Program-made: the position numbers and the translations under genes
Shown here: one piece after another, positions 51,501 to 61,892 of the stretch
Position numbering within the stretch: position 1 is the stretch's first letter
Layout: each line of letters begins with the position of its first letter
Origin: Cliona cf. orientalis
Taxonomy: Eukaryota > Porifera > Demospongiae > Clionaida > Clionaidae
NCBI GenBank assembly: GCA_963930775.1
Contig: OZ005699.1
Coordinates: 2,563,501 to 2,627,500 of the forward strand
DNA length: 64,000 nucleotides
Direction: 5' to 3'
The notes under the pieces: model-generated
What the model was told of the DNA's origin: nothing
Database searches by the model: none
The model's input: only the letters and a program-made list of their open reading frames with translations

Positions 51501-54500
51501 GTCATACTTCGCTGGAGGAGGGGTGTGTTTTGATCGCGAGGAGGGGATCATACTTTCGCTGGACAAGGGGTACATTTTGATCTCGAGGGGTCTGCTACCT
51601 CCACTGGAGGAGGGGCATATTCGAAGCAATGGAGTGGAGCTAGCAGTTGCCGATAGATGCCGTTTGTGTGTATTATAATTATGTGGGTGTGGCACATCTC
51701 GCGCATGCGCATAAAAATCCTCGCGTCACGTGGCATGGCCTGTGTGCTTTGAATTTGGACGTGGCTATAGGCTGGGAAGCTAGTGGCGTGATTCTGGACT
51801 GCTGTAGATGTACATGTATTACTGGTATCTCTTGTACAAAGGTGCTACATTTATTCAATGAAGCGCAGATATATGGTAATTTGTTTGTAGCACATACAAT
51901 TATTGAACGTTTGTACGACAGGAGACACCACCAACACATTTACACTAGTCCATAACAACTCATTTTCAAACGACTTGCTTCCCAGCACACGTTCCGTACC
52001 GCCATGGTACCAGCACATACAGATAGCGCGAAGACTAAAATAATGTTAACGGATTTGCGCATGCGTATAAATGTGCCACACCCACAATATTCCGTTCAGT
52101 AGTCGGCCCCTCGATATCAAATGCATCCTCGTCCAACCAGAGTATCACCCCCTACTTCAATCATAGCTGCAATGAACTAGAGCCCTCCTTGAGATCAAAA
52201 CACATCCCTCCTTGATCCTCCAGCAAAAGTGTGTGACCCCCCTACTCCAGATGATGTAGACCCCCTCTTCGAGATCAAAATCCACCCTTCCCCCAGCGAA
52301 GTATGACCCCCTACTCCAGATGAGCTAGACCCCCTCCTCCAGATCAAAATGCACCCCCCAGCGAAGTATGATCCACTACTCCGGGTGCGCTAGACTCCCT
52401 CCTCGAGATCGAAACGCACTCCTCCACACAAACTGGTATCCTCCAACAGAAAAGTACCCCCTCCAGTTGAAACCACCCCCCTCCTCAGTGAAGTCACCCT
52501 CCTCCAAAACTGACTGTACTTTTGACACTATCCACCCCCATATATGGTAAGGGTCGTCTGAGAGAAAGTACGCATCTGAGGATTACCAGGCATCAAGGAA
52601 GAGTGGTCACATTAAGTCCTGCTCAGTGGTATATATAGTAGTGTGCAGCTGTGGTTGCCATTCTGTGCCTTGCTGGTCAGTTGTCAATGCAGTGACAGTG
52701 TAGCTAAACAGGCAGTGGCTCTCAAGTGCATAATTCAGTTTAAGTAGTCACAGAGGCTTTCAGTTAATATAGTGACATAGGCAGGTGCCTTCCCCCCTAG
52801 CCTATATCATGCACTGACTCTGGAGTACCTCAGCTGCAGGGTATATATGTATATGGTAGTATGTATCTAGTTCAATACTCCTGATATTGAGCAGGCTGGC
52901 ATACACATTGAGATATGCTAGCTATAGATCTACATGTGCATGAGTCATAGACTAGCTGTAGCATGTGGGGACTTGTTTATGATTCTAAGATTGAGCATCA
53001 ATTTATCGATGTTCCTACGTGTACAGCTTCCTATCACTGAACGTAGCTGATTATCATAGCTACACAGTTACTGTATTAGCAAGGCAACTACAGAGGTCAA
53101 AATATCCAGAATCAGACCATTGTGGCAAAAATAGAAGGACTGGCTTACAAGGCTAAAACAGTACAACTGGAGAGCTAAATTTAGCACTTATTTGTGCCAT
53201 TTTTGGGGTCAAAGGTGAGTCCAGTAGTCCAGTCCAGTGGTCCAGTCCAGTGAATAGATACACCTGTCATTAACTTTGACTAAACTAGTGAACATGCAGG
53301 GCCTGTTTGGGGCGAGCCTGAGCGAGCATGAACTGGAGCGCTACGTGTACAATTCGAGAACTAAGTTTAAAGACATAGCACAGTAGACCCGGCACTGACA
53401 CAGATCCAAGCAGACCATGAGAGTCATAGTTGCTGTGTGCCTGTCCTAGAGCCCCCTCCAAGTAGTGGCATATCTATTCTGTCTGGAAATTGGGTGCCGT
53501 TTATGCCACTTGACCCTGGGAACTTAGTTCATGCAGCATCGATCATCATGAACGAACCACGGCCACGTGTAAGTCAGAGAAAAGTAAGGCTGCAAAGGAG
53601 GACAGAGCTTGTCGTCCATCCCAGTCAGCGCGAGGAGCGGCTAAGATCAAGATAGCTCACTGAGACTGTACAACAGGCAGCTATCATCGGTGGCTGTCGA
53701 TGGCGATCTGCAATTCGCTAAATTAGAACGGTACATAATATTATTATACGGCCCGTAGTCCATTTCAGGCATGAGAATGCGCAATAGACTATTTCGCGTT
53801 TATGTCCATAGCTATATAGCTATTGGTGACCGACGTACCATAATAATAATAATAATAATAATATATAATACAATTCGCGCATAGCCGAACCGTTTATGTG
53901 GGGCTCGCTCAGGCTCGCCCCAATTAGTAGTATTAAACCTATAAAGGTTTTTTTTACCTCTTTATGGTGGTTTTTGGTCCATTAATTAATTTTTGTGTTG
54001 TAACTGATAGTGCCTATAATAATATTATATAGCTATATAAATATCTAGCTACGTACCTGCTTTTCCTTCCTCGTGTAGCAGTTTCAAAATCTCGAGGCGA
54101 TTAAACTTTACTGCATAGTGAACTGGAGCATACCCATGTTTGTCCTGGAATCTGACTCGCTTGTTATTATATTTCAGCCATTCCGTGACAGATTCTTTTT
54201 TGTCATCTTTGACAGCCTACCAGTGTGAATAATAACAAATGGCAATAGCTGAATCTAGAGGCTCATTGTATACCCGGTGACATAAAATTTTGGGGACCCC
54301 ATGAAATTGGGGATCCCGGGTCCCCATTTTCATTATGATTTTGGGACGGTGCGACCCTTCCGTGAATATGGGGACCCCCCAATTTCGTTCGATGTTCATA
54401 GTCGAACTTGAAGAATCGGTGGTTGCACTGAGTCTCTGGTGGTTGCCATGACTTTACTGGCGTCAGCAGAGCTCATTATTGTTAGGAGAAGTTAGTGGCG

Positions 54501-56345
54501 GGCTAGAAAAATATTATGGCTTAGCCGCTAGCCTAACTTGTATAATGGCCACTCCAAATCAATTAGTTGTTTCTCATCATCCCTTGATTTCCGCCCGCAT
54601 GTATTTCCATCTGCACCAGCACAATACAAAAGTATAGACGAATCGCACTATATCATACGTATGCATACGCCCACTGGTGGTCAAAAATACACTAGCTATG
54701 GGTATGGGGGAAAATGCTCTAAAACACTTATAAAATAGCAAGGACTCTTGCCATTCATCTATCGCCACAATTATGGATACTTTAGTGGCTGATCTTACTG
54801 CACTCAGGCTCTAGGGTGCTGCTCGATTTTTATCGTGTCGTAGCAACTGAGAGTATTTCTATTCCCATATACGACTAATACATTTGAGGCAGCAGCAAAG
54901 GTGCGAGTCGCGCCTGGTCACACCTCCTGGTGGTCATCTAATTGGCTAAACGTTCACGCCTTAAGTCGTCTATACCGCCTCGATTTTTTTGCCGTGACTG
55001 CTGAGCTTATGATTTTGACGACCATTTCCCATCAAACTTGTGATTAAACGACCATTTCCAGCCGCCCGCCCGCATCAGTTTTTTTGGCTCAGGGGTGATG
55101 AGAAACAATGACAATTGCCTGCAGTCTGAAATGCCAACTACTCTTCAGACATATTATTAGGCCACTCCAAATCAATTAGTTGTTTCTCATCCCCCCTTGA
55201 TTTCCGCCCGCATGTATGTCCATCAGCACCAGCACAATACAAAAGTATACCGCCTCGATTTTTTGGACTGCTGAACTTATGGTTTTGACGACCATTTCCC
55301 ATCAAACTTGTGAATAAACGACCATTTCCAGCCGCCCGCCCGCATCAATTTTTGGCTCAGGGGGGGACGCCTTATAGTGATACTACACAGTGTTTTATGA
55401 TTGAGTCAGGGTATCTCTTGTGCATCTCTGGCTTGTAACATAACTACTGCTTGTTGGCAGAGTAGCTAATAGCTAAAAACAGAAAAGTGGAGTCCAATGA
55501 TGGCCAGATAGCTACAGCATGTAACCACAATCCTAGAGCTTGCTAGTCTGGGTGCCAGATCGTACAACTATAGGTATATATGGATCTTCACAACATTGTA
55601 TTTGTATTTCATGGCCACATGAGTAGCTATATCCTTTTTGTGACAATCTCATTACAAGGTAGACGTGAAGTGTCTCAGTGGCACCCAGACTAGCTAGCTA
55701 AGAGCTTGCATGATAGTATATATAGTTGTACTACAAAATTAGCTAATGGATACCATGCAGGCTGAGTATCCTATGAAATCCTATGAAAATGGGGACTCGG
55801 GGTCCCTATTTTCATATGACACCGGTATTCAAACATATCCCTCCTATGCAAAGTGTCCTCCCTAAGCCAAGGGTAAGATGTATTGGTAGAGTATCTATAT
55901 ACAATATTATTAAATAATGATACCTTACCTGACACAGGTTGATATGTGGCCTCTCCGAGCTATCAGGTTGTATTCGCAGAGGGCTGCGTGTAGCCTCGTC
56001 TCCAGGCCGCTTGGCTTCGCGTCCAGCAGCCTGAGTCTGAGAGCGACGTCTATCCAGAATGCCAGTATCATACTCGTCTTCAATGGCAGCCGATTCTATC
56101 TTTTTGCGTACATTACCAGCTCGTCCTCCATCCGCAGTCCAACCTTCTTCGGATTGTACAGAGTCAATGTCGGTCGCTCCATCGGCTCCCGACTCGGCAG
56201 CTGAAGGATCCACGTTGACTCGGCGTCGTCGCAGATCGCTGGCTCGTCCTCCATCGGGCTTTGGGTCGGACTTCCCATTTCCCAGAGACTCAACAGTACA
56301 TGTAGGACCAAGCTCGTCCAGCTCGAGCTGCTGCTGTTCAGCCAT
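35897..56345 (-). CDS. TRPA: TRPA-like ankyrin-repeat cation channel, unit 3, intact model
   Basis: Eighteen exons: 56345-55929, 54216-54057, 49683-49445, 49257-48632, 48456-48270, 48003-47804, 47744-47586, 46777-46529, 46092-45974, 45908-45779, 45686-45530, 45261-45087, 43780-43535, 38359-38066, 37995-37658, 37330-37262, 37173-36979, 36103-35897. They sum to 4167 nt and all phases join, giving 1388 aa. Residues 1-139 are an acidic repeat-free N-terminus. About 16 ankyrin repeats follow to about 745, then a linker (TTPFRKLIQRMP, LAELVLRKC). S1 is near 900, S2-S4 at 1022-1119 and S5-pore-S6 at 1120-1232 with MATGELGYDD, then NLLVGLAVDDI and a Gln-rich helix. This is the TRPA layout of a plasma-membrane cation channel for chemical or thermal stimuli. 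Ligand unknown. Introns hold a gypsy element and several transposons. Confidence 0.92.
36676..36915. mobile_element. Insertion in TRPA intron 17 of unit 3
   Basis: Unit 2 reads CAAGCTCTAATACAC where unit 3 has about 240 extra bp between GCTCTA and ATACAC. The inside has inverted TGGTGGCGTCA/TGACGCCACCA. The family is unknown. Confidence 0.55.
38520..38760 (+). repeat. 5' LTR
   Basis: Begins TGTAGTATGG and ends CGACACCACA, 241 bp. Differences from the 3' LTR are T/C in ATGTTAYAGTG and C/T in CACYACA. Confidence 0.95.
38774..42772 (+). pseudogene. gypsy Gag-Pol, three lesions
   Basis: Gag starts at 38774 with a capsid-like region and two CCHC knuckles (CYRCGRNNHHEREC, CHKCGKQGHIATVC). Protease follows (VDTGAAVSIMS), then reverse transcriptase (YIDDILITG), RNase H (LAGDASAYGVGAVI, TDHKPL) and integrase with the HHCC start, catalytic VDAHS, TDNGSQF and NGLAERF, and a GPF/Y-type end. 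Lesions are a frame change in capsid near 39100, an in-frame TGA at 40806-40808 between RT and RNase H, and a frame change at about 41748 inside the integrase zinc finger. The capsid shift is upstream of the usual Gag-Pol shift site, so I read it as mutation. The copy is probably not autonomous. Confidence 0.93.
42844..43084 (+). repeat. 3' LTR
   Basis: The 241-bp match of the 5' LTR, followed by the ATGTC duplication. Confidence 0.95.
43090..43260. repeat. Partial copy of the inverted-end repeat at 62027
   Basis: Shares GGGATGTATAG, AATCTTGTTTGT and CCATCCCTACTTCATCCTTC with 62210-62305. The other half is missing. It adjoins the gypsy insertion. Confidence 0.6.
44879..45039. mobile_element. 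TA-target MITE, CCGTAGTTAATCGAATACA end
   Basis: Unit 2 has the empty site GATAGTTATGTCAAC. Unit 3 has 157 bp inserted with TA on both sides. The right end matches the left end of 33975. It contains GGTAAAGGTCGTCA. Confidence 0.85.
46876..47258. mobile_element. Repeat with Helitron-like 3' end, copy B
   Basis: Homologous to 24465-24814. Begins TACCCCGCGTGCATGCGC and ends GCTCTGTAGAGC then TCTAG. It lies in TRPA intron 7 and contains GGTAATGGTCGTCA. Confidence 0.6.
48492..48595 (+). repeat. (GA)n microsatellite in TRPA intron 4 (unit 3)
   Basis: About 104 bp, shorter than the unit 1 tract of 146 bp. Confidence 0.95.
50280..50325 (-). ncRNA. Hammerhead-ribozyme-like motif of a Penelope element
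   Basis: On the minus strand CTGATGA (50319-50313) is followed by a perfect 7-bp stem GACGTTC/GAACGTC with a 4-nt loop (50311-50294) and then GAAAC (50293-50289) and GTTGG. This is the hammerhead core known from Penelope-like elements, with the usual minimal stem III. It lies just downstream of the Penelope protein remnant on the same strand. Cleavage is not shown. Confidence 0.65.
50522..51008 (-). pseudogene. Penelope-like element, C-terminal remnant
   Basis: The minus frame contains CKHITRALRNNGYPTRFIEC, then after a break TIPYIQGLSKPIKRLLERM, KTLRQLLIRLKD and RVKEHQRAVKYGD, ending in a region like the second half of the GIY-YIG domain (RLILESWHI). The first half of GIY-YIG appears lost between KDEGS and ECR. 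Reverse transcriptase is absent, so this is a 5'-truncated, damaged copy. Confidence 0.7.
51320..52555. repeat. Large foldback built of short tandem repeats
   Basis: The left arm (about 51325-51720) and right arm (about 52050-52550) are inverted copies around a spacer of about 330 bp. Each arm contains several variants of a unit of about 65 bp with GGAGGAGGGGT, GCGTTTTGATCTCGAGGAGG and GGGGGTCATACTTCGCTGG. The outer part of both arms is GGATAGTGTCAAAAGTACAG. The plus strand of the left arm is extremely purine-rich. It is non-coding. Confidence 0.85.
53309..53921. mobile_element. 613-bp element with 19-bp GGGGCGAGCCTGAGCGAGC ends
   Basis: The ends are exact 19-bp inverted repeats. It is in TRPA intron 2, just outside the 3.45-kb element, and absent from units 1 and 2. 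A related end lies at 19392-19410. Confidence 0.8.
54547..55110. mobile_element. GGCCACTCC MITE, itself split by an insertion
   Basis: The left part to about 54640 and the right part from about 54975 together resemble the MITE at 3411-3647. About 340 unrelated bp separate AAAAGTATA from CCGCCTCGATTTTT. Confidence 0.6.
55160..55376. mobile_element. GGCCACTCC MITE, right end truncated
   Basis: Matches 3411-3647 in inverse order and stops at GGCTCAGGGGGGG without the terminal GGAGTGGCC. A TTA precedes the left end. Confidence 0.7.
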
Positions 56346-56378
56346 GATATTATTATTATGATGCCAGTTGCCTAACAT

Positions 56379-56390
56379 CGCGCATGCGCA
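56379..56390. promoter_or_regulatory. CGCGCATGCGCA upstream of TRPA start, unit 3
   Basis: The paralogue of 9612 and 30012, about 34 bp before the ATG. Confidence 0.4.
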
Positions 56391-56668
56391 TATCGTATGA
56401 CATTGTCTGTTTGCCGTTTTATCTCCGGCCATACTTTATTTGGTCATTCTTGCACACGTTTGTAGTAATTAATTTTTTTACTGTCTATCCCCTCGAGCTC
56501 AGTTGGGGGCAAAATTCATAATGTATACATTAAACTTTGGTAAGGACACAGAATGAAGTACACATCCAGCACTGCATGAGGTAGATTCATCTAGCGCCAT
56601 TACTACCACGGGGCTGAATAATGCTATAATATAATTAAATTGCAGATATGAAATCATAAAGCTAACTA

Positions 56669-59600
56669 TTAGAAGAAGAAAACATGCTTTCGTAGGCGAT
56701 AGATAAGTTCCGGTGCCTGAATGGCAATTGTTTCATTTTCTCCTCTGCCAAAACGAACACATTCCTTCGCTACACGTTGGTGAACAAGATGCATCATTTC
56801 GATAAGAGGTGCATAGATAGCATGTTCACCGATTGCCCGACAGAGCTCTGTGACATACCAAGAGCCTTTTTCTCTATGTTGAAAAGCTCGGTAGCCTAGT
56901 GGCACCGCAAAACTAAAGAAGAAATCGGATGTATTGGGAAGCGATTCGCCATCCACAGTGATACGTTTCTGCAACTTATCTCCACGACACGCTTGAATGA
57001 AGAAAAGCTTTGGCTTTCCAGCCAGGTTAGGGCATTTGTCTCCATTCAGTTCCTCTGTCAGATCAGCTATATTAACTTGTATGCTGTTCGAAGCTAAGAC
57101 GGCATCCTTGGTACCATGTGAGAGAATGCAGCAAATGAAGCTATCATATGGTGTGTGGTCAAATTGCTGAACTTTCTTGAAAATAGAAAACATCCCGTCT
57201 GAATCGACATCGTGATAGACGTGAACTTTGTAACCAAGAAAACGAAGCATCACCTTGAGATTTTCTTCATCTACACCAGTTCCATGCCTTGTACTGAGAG
57301 ATTTCACACTAAAATTCTCATTGGTGATGATTATAGCAAGTCCATGACATCCAGGTTTCATCTCATAAGTCCCACTAAGAGGTATAGCCTTGATTTTGTC
57401 CACTTTTGGGCACACCGTGCCCAAAGGCTTAACAAACTCTAGTGGTTTTCGACACGACTCTCTGTCGAAGGGTTCATACTCCTCAGGTGGTGTCAGTTTC
57501 TTGATGGGTTTGGGTTTTGCTGCTCGACTATGCGGCCCACCATCAGTGGCCACATTTGGGGATTCAGGGTATGTACGTGTATCTTCCACCACCTCAAGAT
57601 CATTTGTGGAATCTGTAAGCATGGAAAGAGCACAATGTTGTTACTATGATGCAGTACAGATGTAATAATAATAATAATTATGTAACTCTGCCTTGAGCGT
57701 GCACACTAGACCAAAAAAAGATTTCCTACATGTCCAGCTGACCAAAATTTGTAATTTATCATGACAAAACTGCATTATTATTATACCATTTGATGAGAGG
57801 GTTGATGGCGCAGATTGTGGCTGCTCAGTCTGTTCAGGCATCTTTCCTATACCTTTAGATACATAAGCAATCCTTAACAATAATGATAGGAAAATAGAGC
57901 AGTGGGGAAACTCATGATCACAATAATAATATTATTGTTCATAATTAAGGCCACACTAATCAAAGTAATAAAAAAAATTTTATTATCATGCTCACTGGTC
58001 AGTTTGAAAATTCCCTTCAATAATATTATTATATTTGTCATTTCTGTTAATGTAACAGTAATGATATACAATGTGACCATCACGCTATTTGGAATGACAT
58101 TGTGACAGTTGCCATATAATATAATATAGCCCACAATGTTCACTCCAAGTAGAGTATGAGTGACTGTCACATACCAAACCCTTTATTGAGGGTATGGCTC
58201 ACTTTATTATCCCCAATAGCAATTCACTTTTCCGAGGTAATTATGATGAAACCTTGCGTCTTCGACGGAGCCTTTCTGGGACTTAAAAATCAGTAAGTAT
58301 CTATCGTATGTACCGTATAGCGGGAAACTGTCAAGGGAGAAAACCTTCCTGGATTTCATGATTTTACAGCCACCTACGAAAGATTTCTCCACGAAATTTA
58401 GGCATGCCACACCCACTTATGTGATCAGCTCAACATTCCGCAAAAGTTTTCTCCGCAAAAATTTAATGCTCCTTTACTACAGATCCACGAAAGATTTTTT
58501 GCTTGAAAATATACAATATCTGTTATAATAATACGGTATCTGACATAATATAAATTATGACATAATAATTAATTATTGTGTGTGTTACCTTCTCTGAAGA
58601 GTATGGCTGGCTGAAGTTCATGCATTCTCTTGGCTTACATAATCCCATGTTAGTATAAATAAAGCCAGCTTGCGCTATAGATAGCATGCATCTCTGCACG
58701 CAGTAGCGTGCCATAACATATCTAAAGTTCGAAAGCTGTACAGCATTTTTGAAGCATCACTATCAAAGTCGAGAGTCGATCTCGAACTACACCTCTGCGA
58801 TCAAGGCATCTGTGCACTGTAAAAACTTAAGTGGGTAGTGTCCACCATTTTGTCTTTCCTATCATACCAATTGCCCATTTGGTGTGCTGTGGGAGACAAA
58901 GTGGTGGGATCTACCTACCTTTATTTTTACAGTGTGTAGACTGTGTAGCTACGCACTAGCTACTGTCGACCTTTTTCTAAATGCACCATTACAACTCTCC
59001 AGCTACTGGGGATAATATGGCCAATGACAATGAATAATGAGCAACGATTTCCCACCCACTTGAAATAATTATGGGAAAAGTGCCTGATGATAAACTACAA
59101 ATCTAGTTTGGTTACCTTAAAACTAATCACTAGCTTGATTCTTATTAATACCAGCGTGTTATTATTAATATAAGAGATGATAATTAAACCCAGGCCATCC
59201 TACAGTAAATAGCTAGCTACCTGCTGTTTTGATGAGATGATCTTCTGCAATTTTCTTTGCCAGCAGCTTATCAAAATCACTTATGACTTCCACTACCTTT
59301 CGCCACGATGGGAGGCCAAACTTTTTTGTATTGAAATCTTGTCGCACCCACGTTATAATGACCTCTTGTAGAGCTTTAGAATTATCTCCTGGGTGATTCT
59401 CTTTGATGCTCTCAATTGTGCTTGGTGCCAAACCGAAGTTTCTTCCAATTTGAGCATATTTTGCAGCTTTCTTTCCGATTGCCTTGAACACGATATTAGC
59501 ATCTTCCTCCTCCTCTATACAAAGTACAGTGGAGCAAACTTTAAAGTAATATTAAGCACTTGATATACGGTCAGGTAAACTAAATTCACAGTATATCGTC

Positions 59601-60181
59601 ATATCGTCACAAGTATTTTGATTTTGCATGCGGGCGATTGATCATTATTCTAGTAAAGAGTGCAATATTATATATGTTCAAATTTGTGATCGCCGAAGTC
59701 CCGCCCTTCAGTTGCAGAGGGGGGGGGGTGGGGATACACAAGTAGCTATTGGATCCATGGGCCAGCTGGGTTCAGATTGTTGGGTAGATTCTGGCTGCAT
59801 ACATGTGCTTCTGGTCTAATGCTATCATATTACTATAATAGATAGGTTCTTAGCCCACAGGGCCAGGAAAATTATGGTGAGGCCTAAGTAAAACTAGCGT
59901 AATAATATTATAGACTACTACTACTACCCGTTACTGTGCAGTAGATCTGATTGGACAGCTGGCAGCCTCAGACTGAAGCCAGGATTGAATTATCCCCTGG
60001 CATGATCAGGCTTCCCATCTCGCTATAGCCAGCCCCTGACTGCCTGGCCCTTGCATGAGGAGCTAGTCAGCTCACCAAATGGTGTGTTATCCACCTTATC
60101 AGAAACTGTAAATGGGATTTAAATTAGATTATATAGCCTGATGTTTCATTATTAAATAGTTTACACTTTACCTGCTGCCAT
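56669..60181 (-). CDS. Death-domain caspase, unit 3
   Basis: Exons 60181-60172, 60105-60076, 59514-59221, 57852-57787 and 57612-56669 give 447 aa, one residue shorter than units 1 and 2 because of a lost codon near RESC.KPLEF. The Death fold (residues 14-111), His299 in ILSHGTKD, Cys342 in IQACRGD and GSWYVTELC are all kept. Intron sizes differ from units 1 and 2: the last intron is only 174 bp, while the third is 1.37 kb and holds two MITEs and a repeat. It lies 323 bp upstream of the only intact TRPA copy. Confidence 0.93.
58311..58538. mobile_element. TA-target MITE with CCGTATA ends
   Basis: TACCGTAT and ATACGGTA ends with TA flanks, inserted into a repeat whose uninterrupted copy is at 26375-26670. 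The inside has inverted CACGAAA motifs. Confidence 0.7.
58815..58934. mobile_element. Short MITE with CACTGTAAAAA ends
   Basis: CACTGTAAAAACTTAAGTGGG pairs imperfectly with CTACCTTTATTTTTACAGTG. 120 bp, in the unit 3 caspase intron, absent from units 1 and 2. Confidence 0.7.
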
Positions 60182-60194
60182 CTGAGTGTTCTCA

Positions 60195-60545
60195 GTCTGG
60201 ACGGATAGCTATTTACCTTTACTAGCTACATGCAAGTCCTCGGTCTCACGGTCACGCAACAATGCGCAATTAATTTTGTGGTACTGCCTAAATTTTAATA
60301 TAGCGGGACAGTCACGTTCCCAGACCCCACCCTCGAGGAGGGATTTGCAGCCTTGACGACCTTTTCCAGAGGACTTGGATTTTAATGCATCATGCACTTT
60401 GCCTTTAGCTTTGGGGAATGTGTTGTTCTTTAGAGAAGATTTCAGCGCATGTCCGAAATGTCTACATACAACAAGAGAATGCGTACAGTAAATGGCTCCA
60501 TGATGTGATATGCATGGTCATCAGCTGCAGCAATAACTGAAAGGC
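60195..60545 (-). other. Conserved block upstream of the caspase start, unit 3
   Basis: The unit 3 copy of 13230-13570, with an open minus frame MHDALKSKSSGKGRQGCKSL and TGACGACCTTTTCC at 60354. Confidence 0.45.
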
Positions 60546-60599
60546 TTCGAGACAAGACTTTATACGAGATAGCAGTAACATAGCTCATAATAATATTTT

Positions 60600-61890
60600 A
60601 CCAACTGGAATTGAGATGGTTCATAATATTATGCATATCAGACACTCAAAATTTAATGATACTATTATAGCACAGTATTCAAAATTAATGAGCTAGTGTT
60701 TGTTGATGAAACATTCAAACAAGTGCACCATCTAGATGAACTTGCAGAGGTATTATATATTATGGAGGAGCATCTTTAGCATAATAATTATACAGTTTCA
60801 CTATATAGCAGCAGTGATATGCCTAAGCCTTGTAGATACATCAATAGTACTGGCTGGCTTCTTTTACGTACTTTCACCACGAGCCAGAAATTATGTCAAC
60901 CAGCTTTTCTCTGAGTTTGCTTATGTTTCTTGGCTACTACTTAATGCTGATGTATTAAATTTATCTCCAAATTAATATTTTCATGGCCCATTCCTTTACA
61001 TGTAATCCACTTTTAATCCACCTCAGGATGTGGATTCTAATCTGGATTAAAAGTGGCTCAAGGTGTTTACACAAAAACTGGATTACTTTAATCCGGATTC
61101 TAATCTGGATTCTAATCTGGATTAAGGACCTAGTGTAAACGGGGCTGTACTGTCGCAGGTAAGCGCACTTAAACATACATTGCGATTTTGGCTCGCATGG
61201 GCGCTTACCCGCGGGATATAATTTCCATACGTTTGTATAGTATCTGCTACATTGACCCCTTGAAATGAGGTGCATGGGTACTTACCTGGGAGTGGGCGCT
61301 TGCCCGGGATACTACAGTATGTACAGTTTGAAATATGCTATAGCTGTTATTAAAAAGCAAATTCTATTGACGGAAAGAACTGAAAACTGAAGGTATAATC
61401 CATAAACAATCAGATACCCCCCACAAGACATCCACATTGCATGCAGTGATATGAATTGTTTGATGTATGATATAAACAAGACATGCATTAAATTTAAGTA
61501 TAGGGATAGCACGGACACTCCATACTATATAATACATTATAAACACCCAAATATCTCAAAACAGGGTAACGTTCTAAGTATCAAAATCAGAATCTCCAGC
61601 AAAATTATCTATCTAACAAGACCAAGATAATCCATCAACTCAATTGTACATCCAGAACCAGATGTTTAAAAAGTGGCCATTTCTCATTCTTTTTTTCTTT
61701 CTAGTTTCTTGGTCTAGCTCAAGACTGCCTTGACCTCTCATCTTAATTAGTTTGAGTATAAATCTATTCCATTTTATAGTGCACAGTGCAGTGGCATGCT
61801 CATTTGTTATCTTGACAGTTACGTAATAGTGAGGGATCTTGATATACACAGAGATCCTACAAGAACTCAGAAAAATTTTGAGAAGTGAAA
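60600..61890. other. Intergenic, no gene recognised
   Basis: The first 150 bp match the unit 2 spacer. Around 61000-61140 there are repeated AATCTGGATTAA/TTAATCC inverted motifs, a MITE-like pattern. A short hydrophobic plus frame ends at 60975, which I cannot assign. Confidence 0.5.
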
Positions 61891-61892
61891 AA

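Larger units (their letters stand above)
49806..53274. mobile_element. 3.45-kb element with long inverted ends and 8-bp target duplication
   Basis: TCATTAAC flanks both ends (49806-49813 and 53267-53274). The ends are inverted over about 65 bp, with core TATTCACTGGACTGGACCAC and then GGACTCACCTTTGACCC. Units 1 and 2 lack it. An 8-bp duplication fits hAT-type elements, but no transposase is visible. Its interior holds a Penelope remnant and a large foldback, so it may be a non-autonomous carrier or a composite of nested insertions. Confidence 0.85.
54271..55827. mobile_element. TA-flanked element with CC(C)GGTG ends, containing nested MITEs
   Basis: TACCCGGTGACAT at the left pairs with ATGACACCGGTA at the right, and both subterminal regions carry GGGGACCCC and GGTCCCCATTTTCAT. 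It lies in intron 1 of TRPA unit 3. Unit 2 reads through. It contains two GGCCACTCC MITE copies. Confidence 0.75.

Noticed and set aside
55812..56432. Upstream ATG at 56432 as TRPA start
   Set aside because: The extra 29 residues are not matched in units 1 and 2, while MAEQ is shared by all.
60736..60975. A small hydrophobic plus-strand protein
   Set aside because: No homology I recognise, no paralogous support, and the surrounding DNA is repeat-like.
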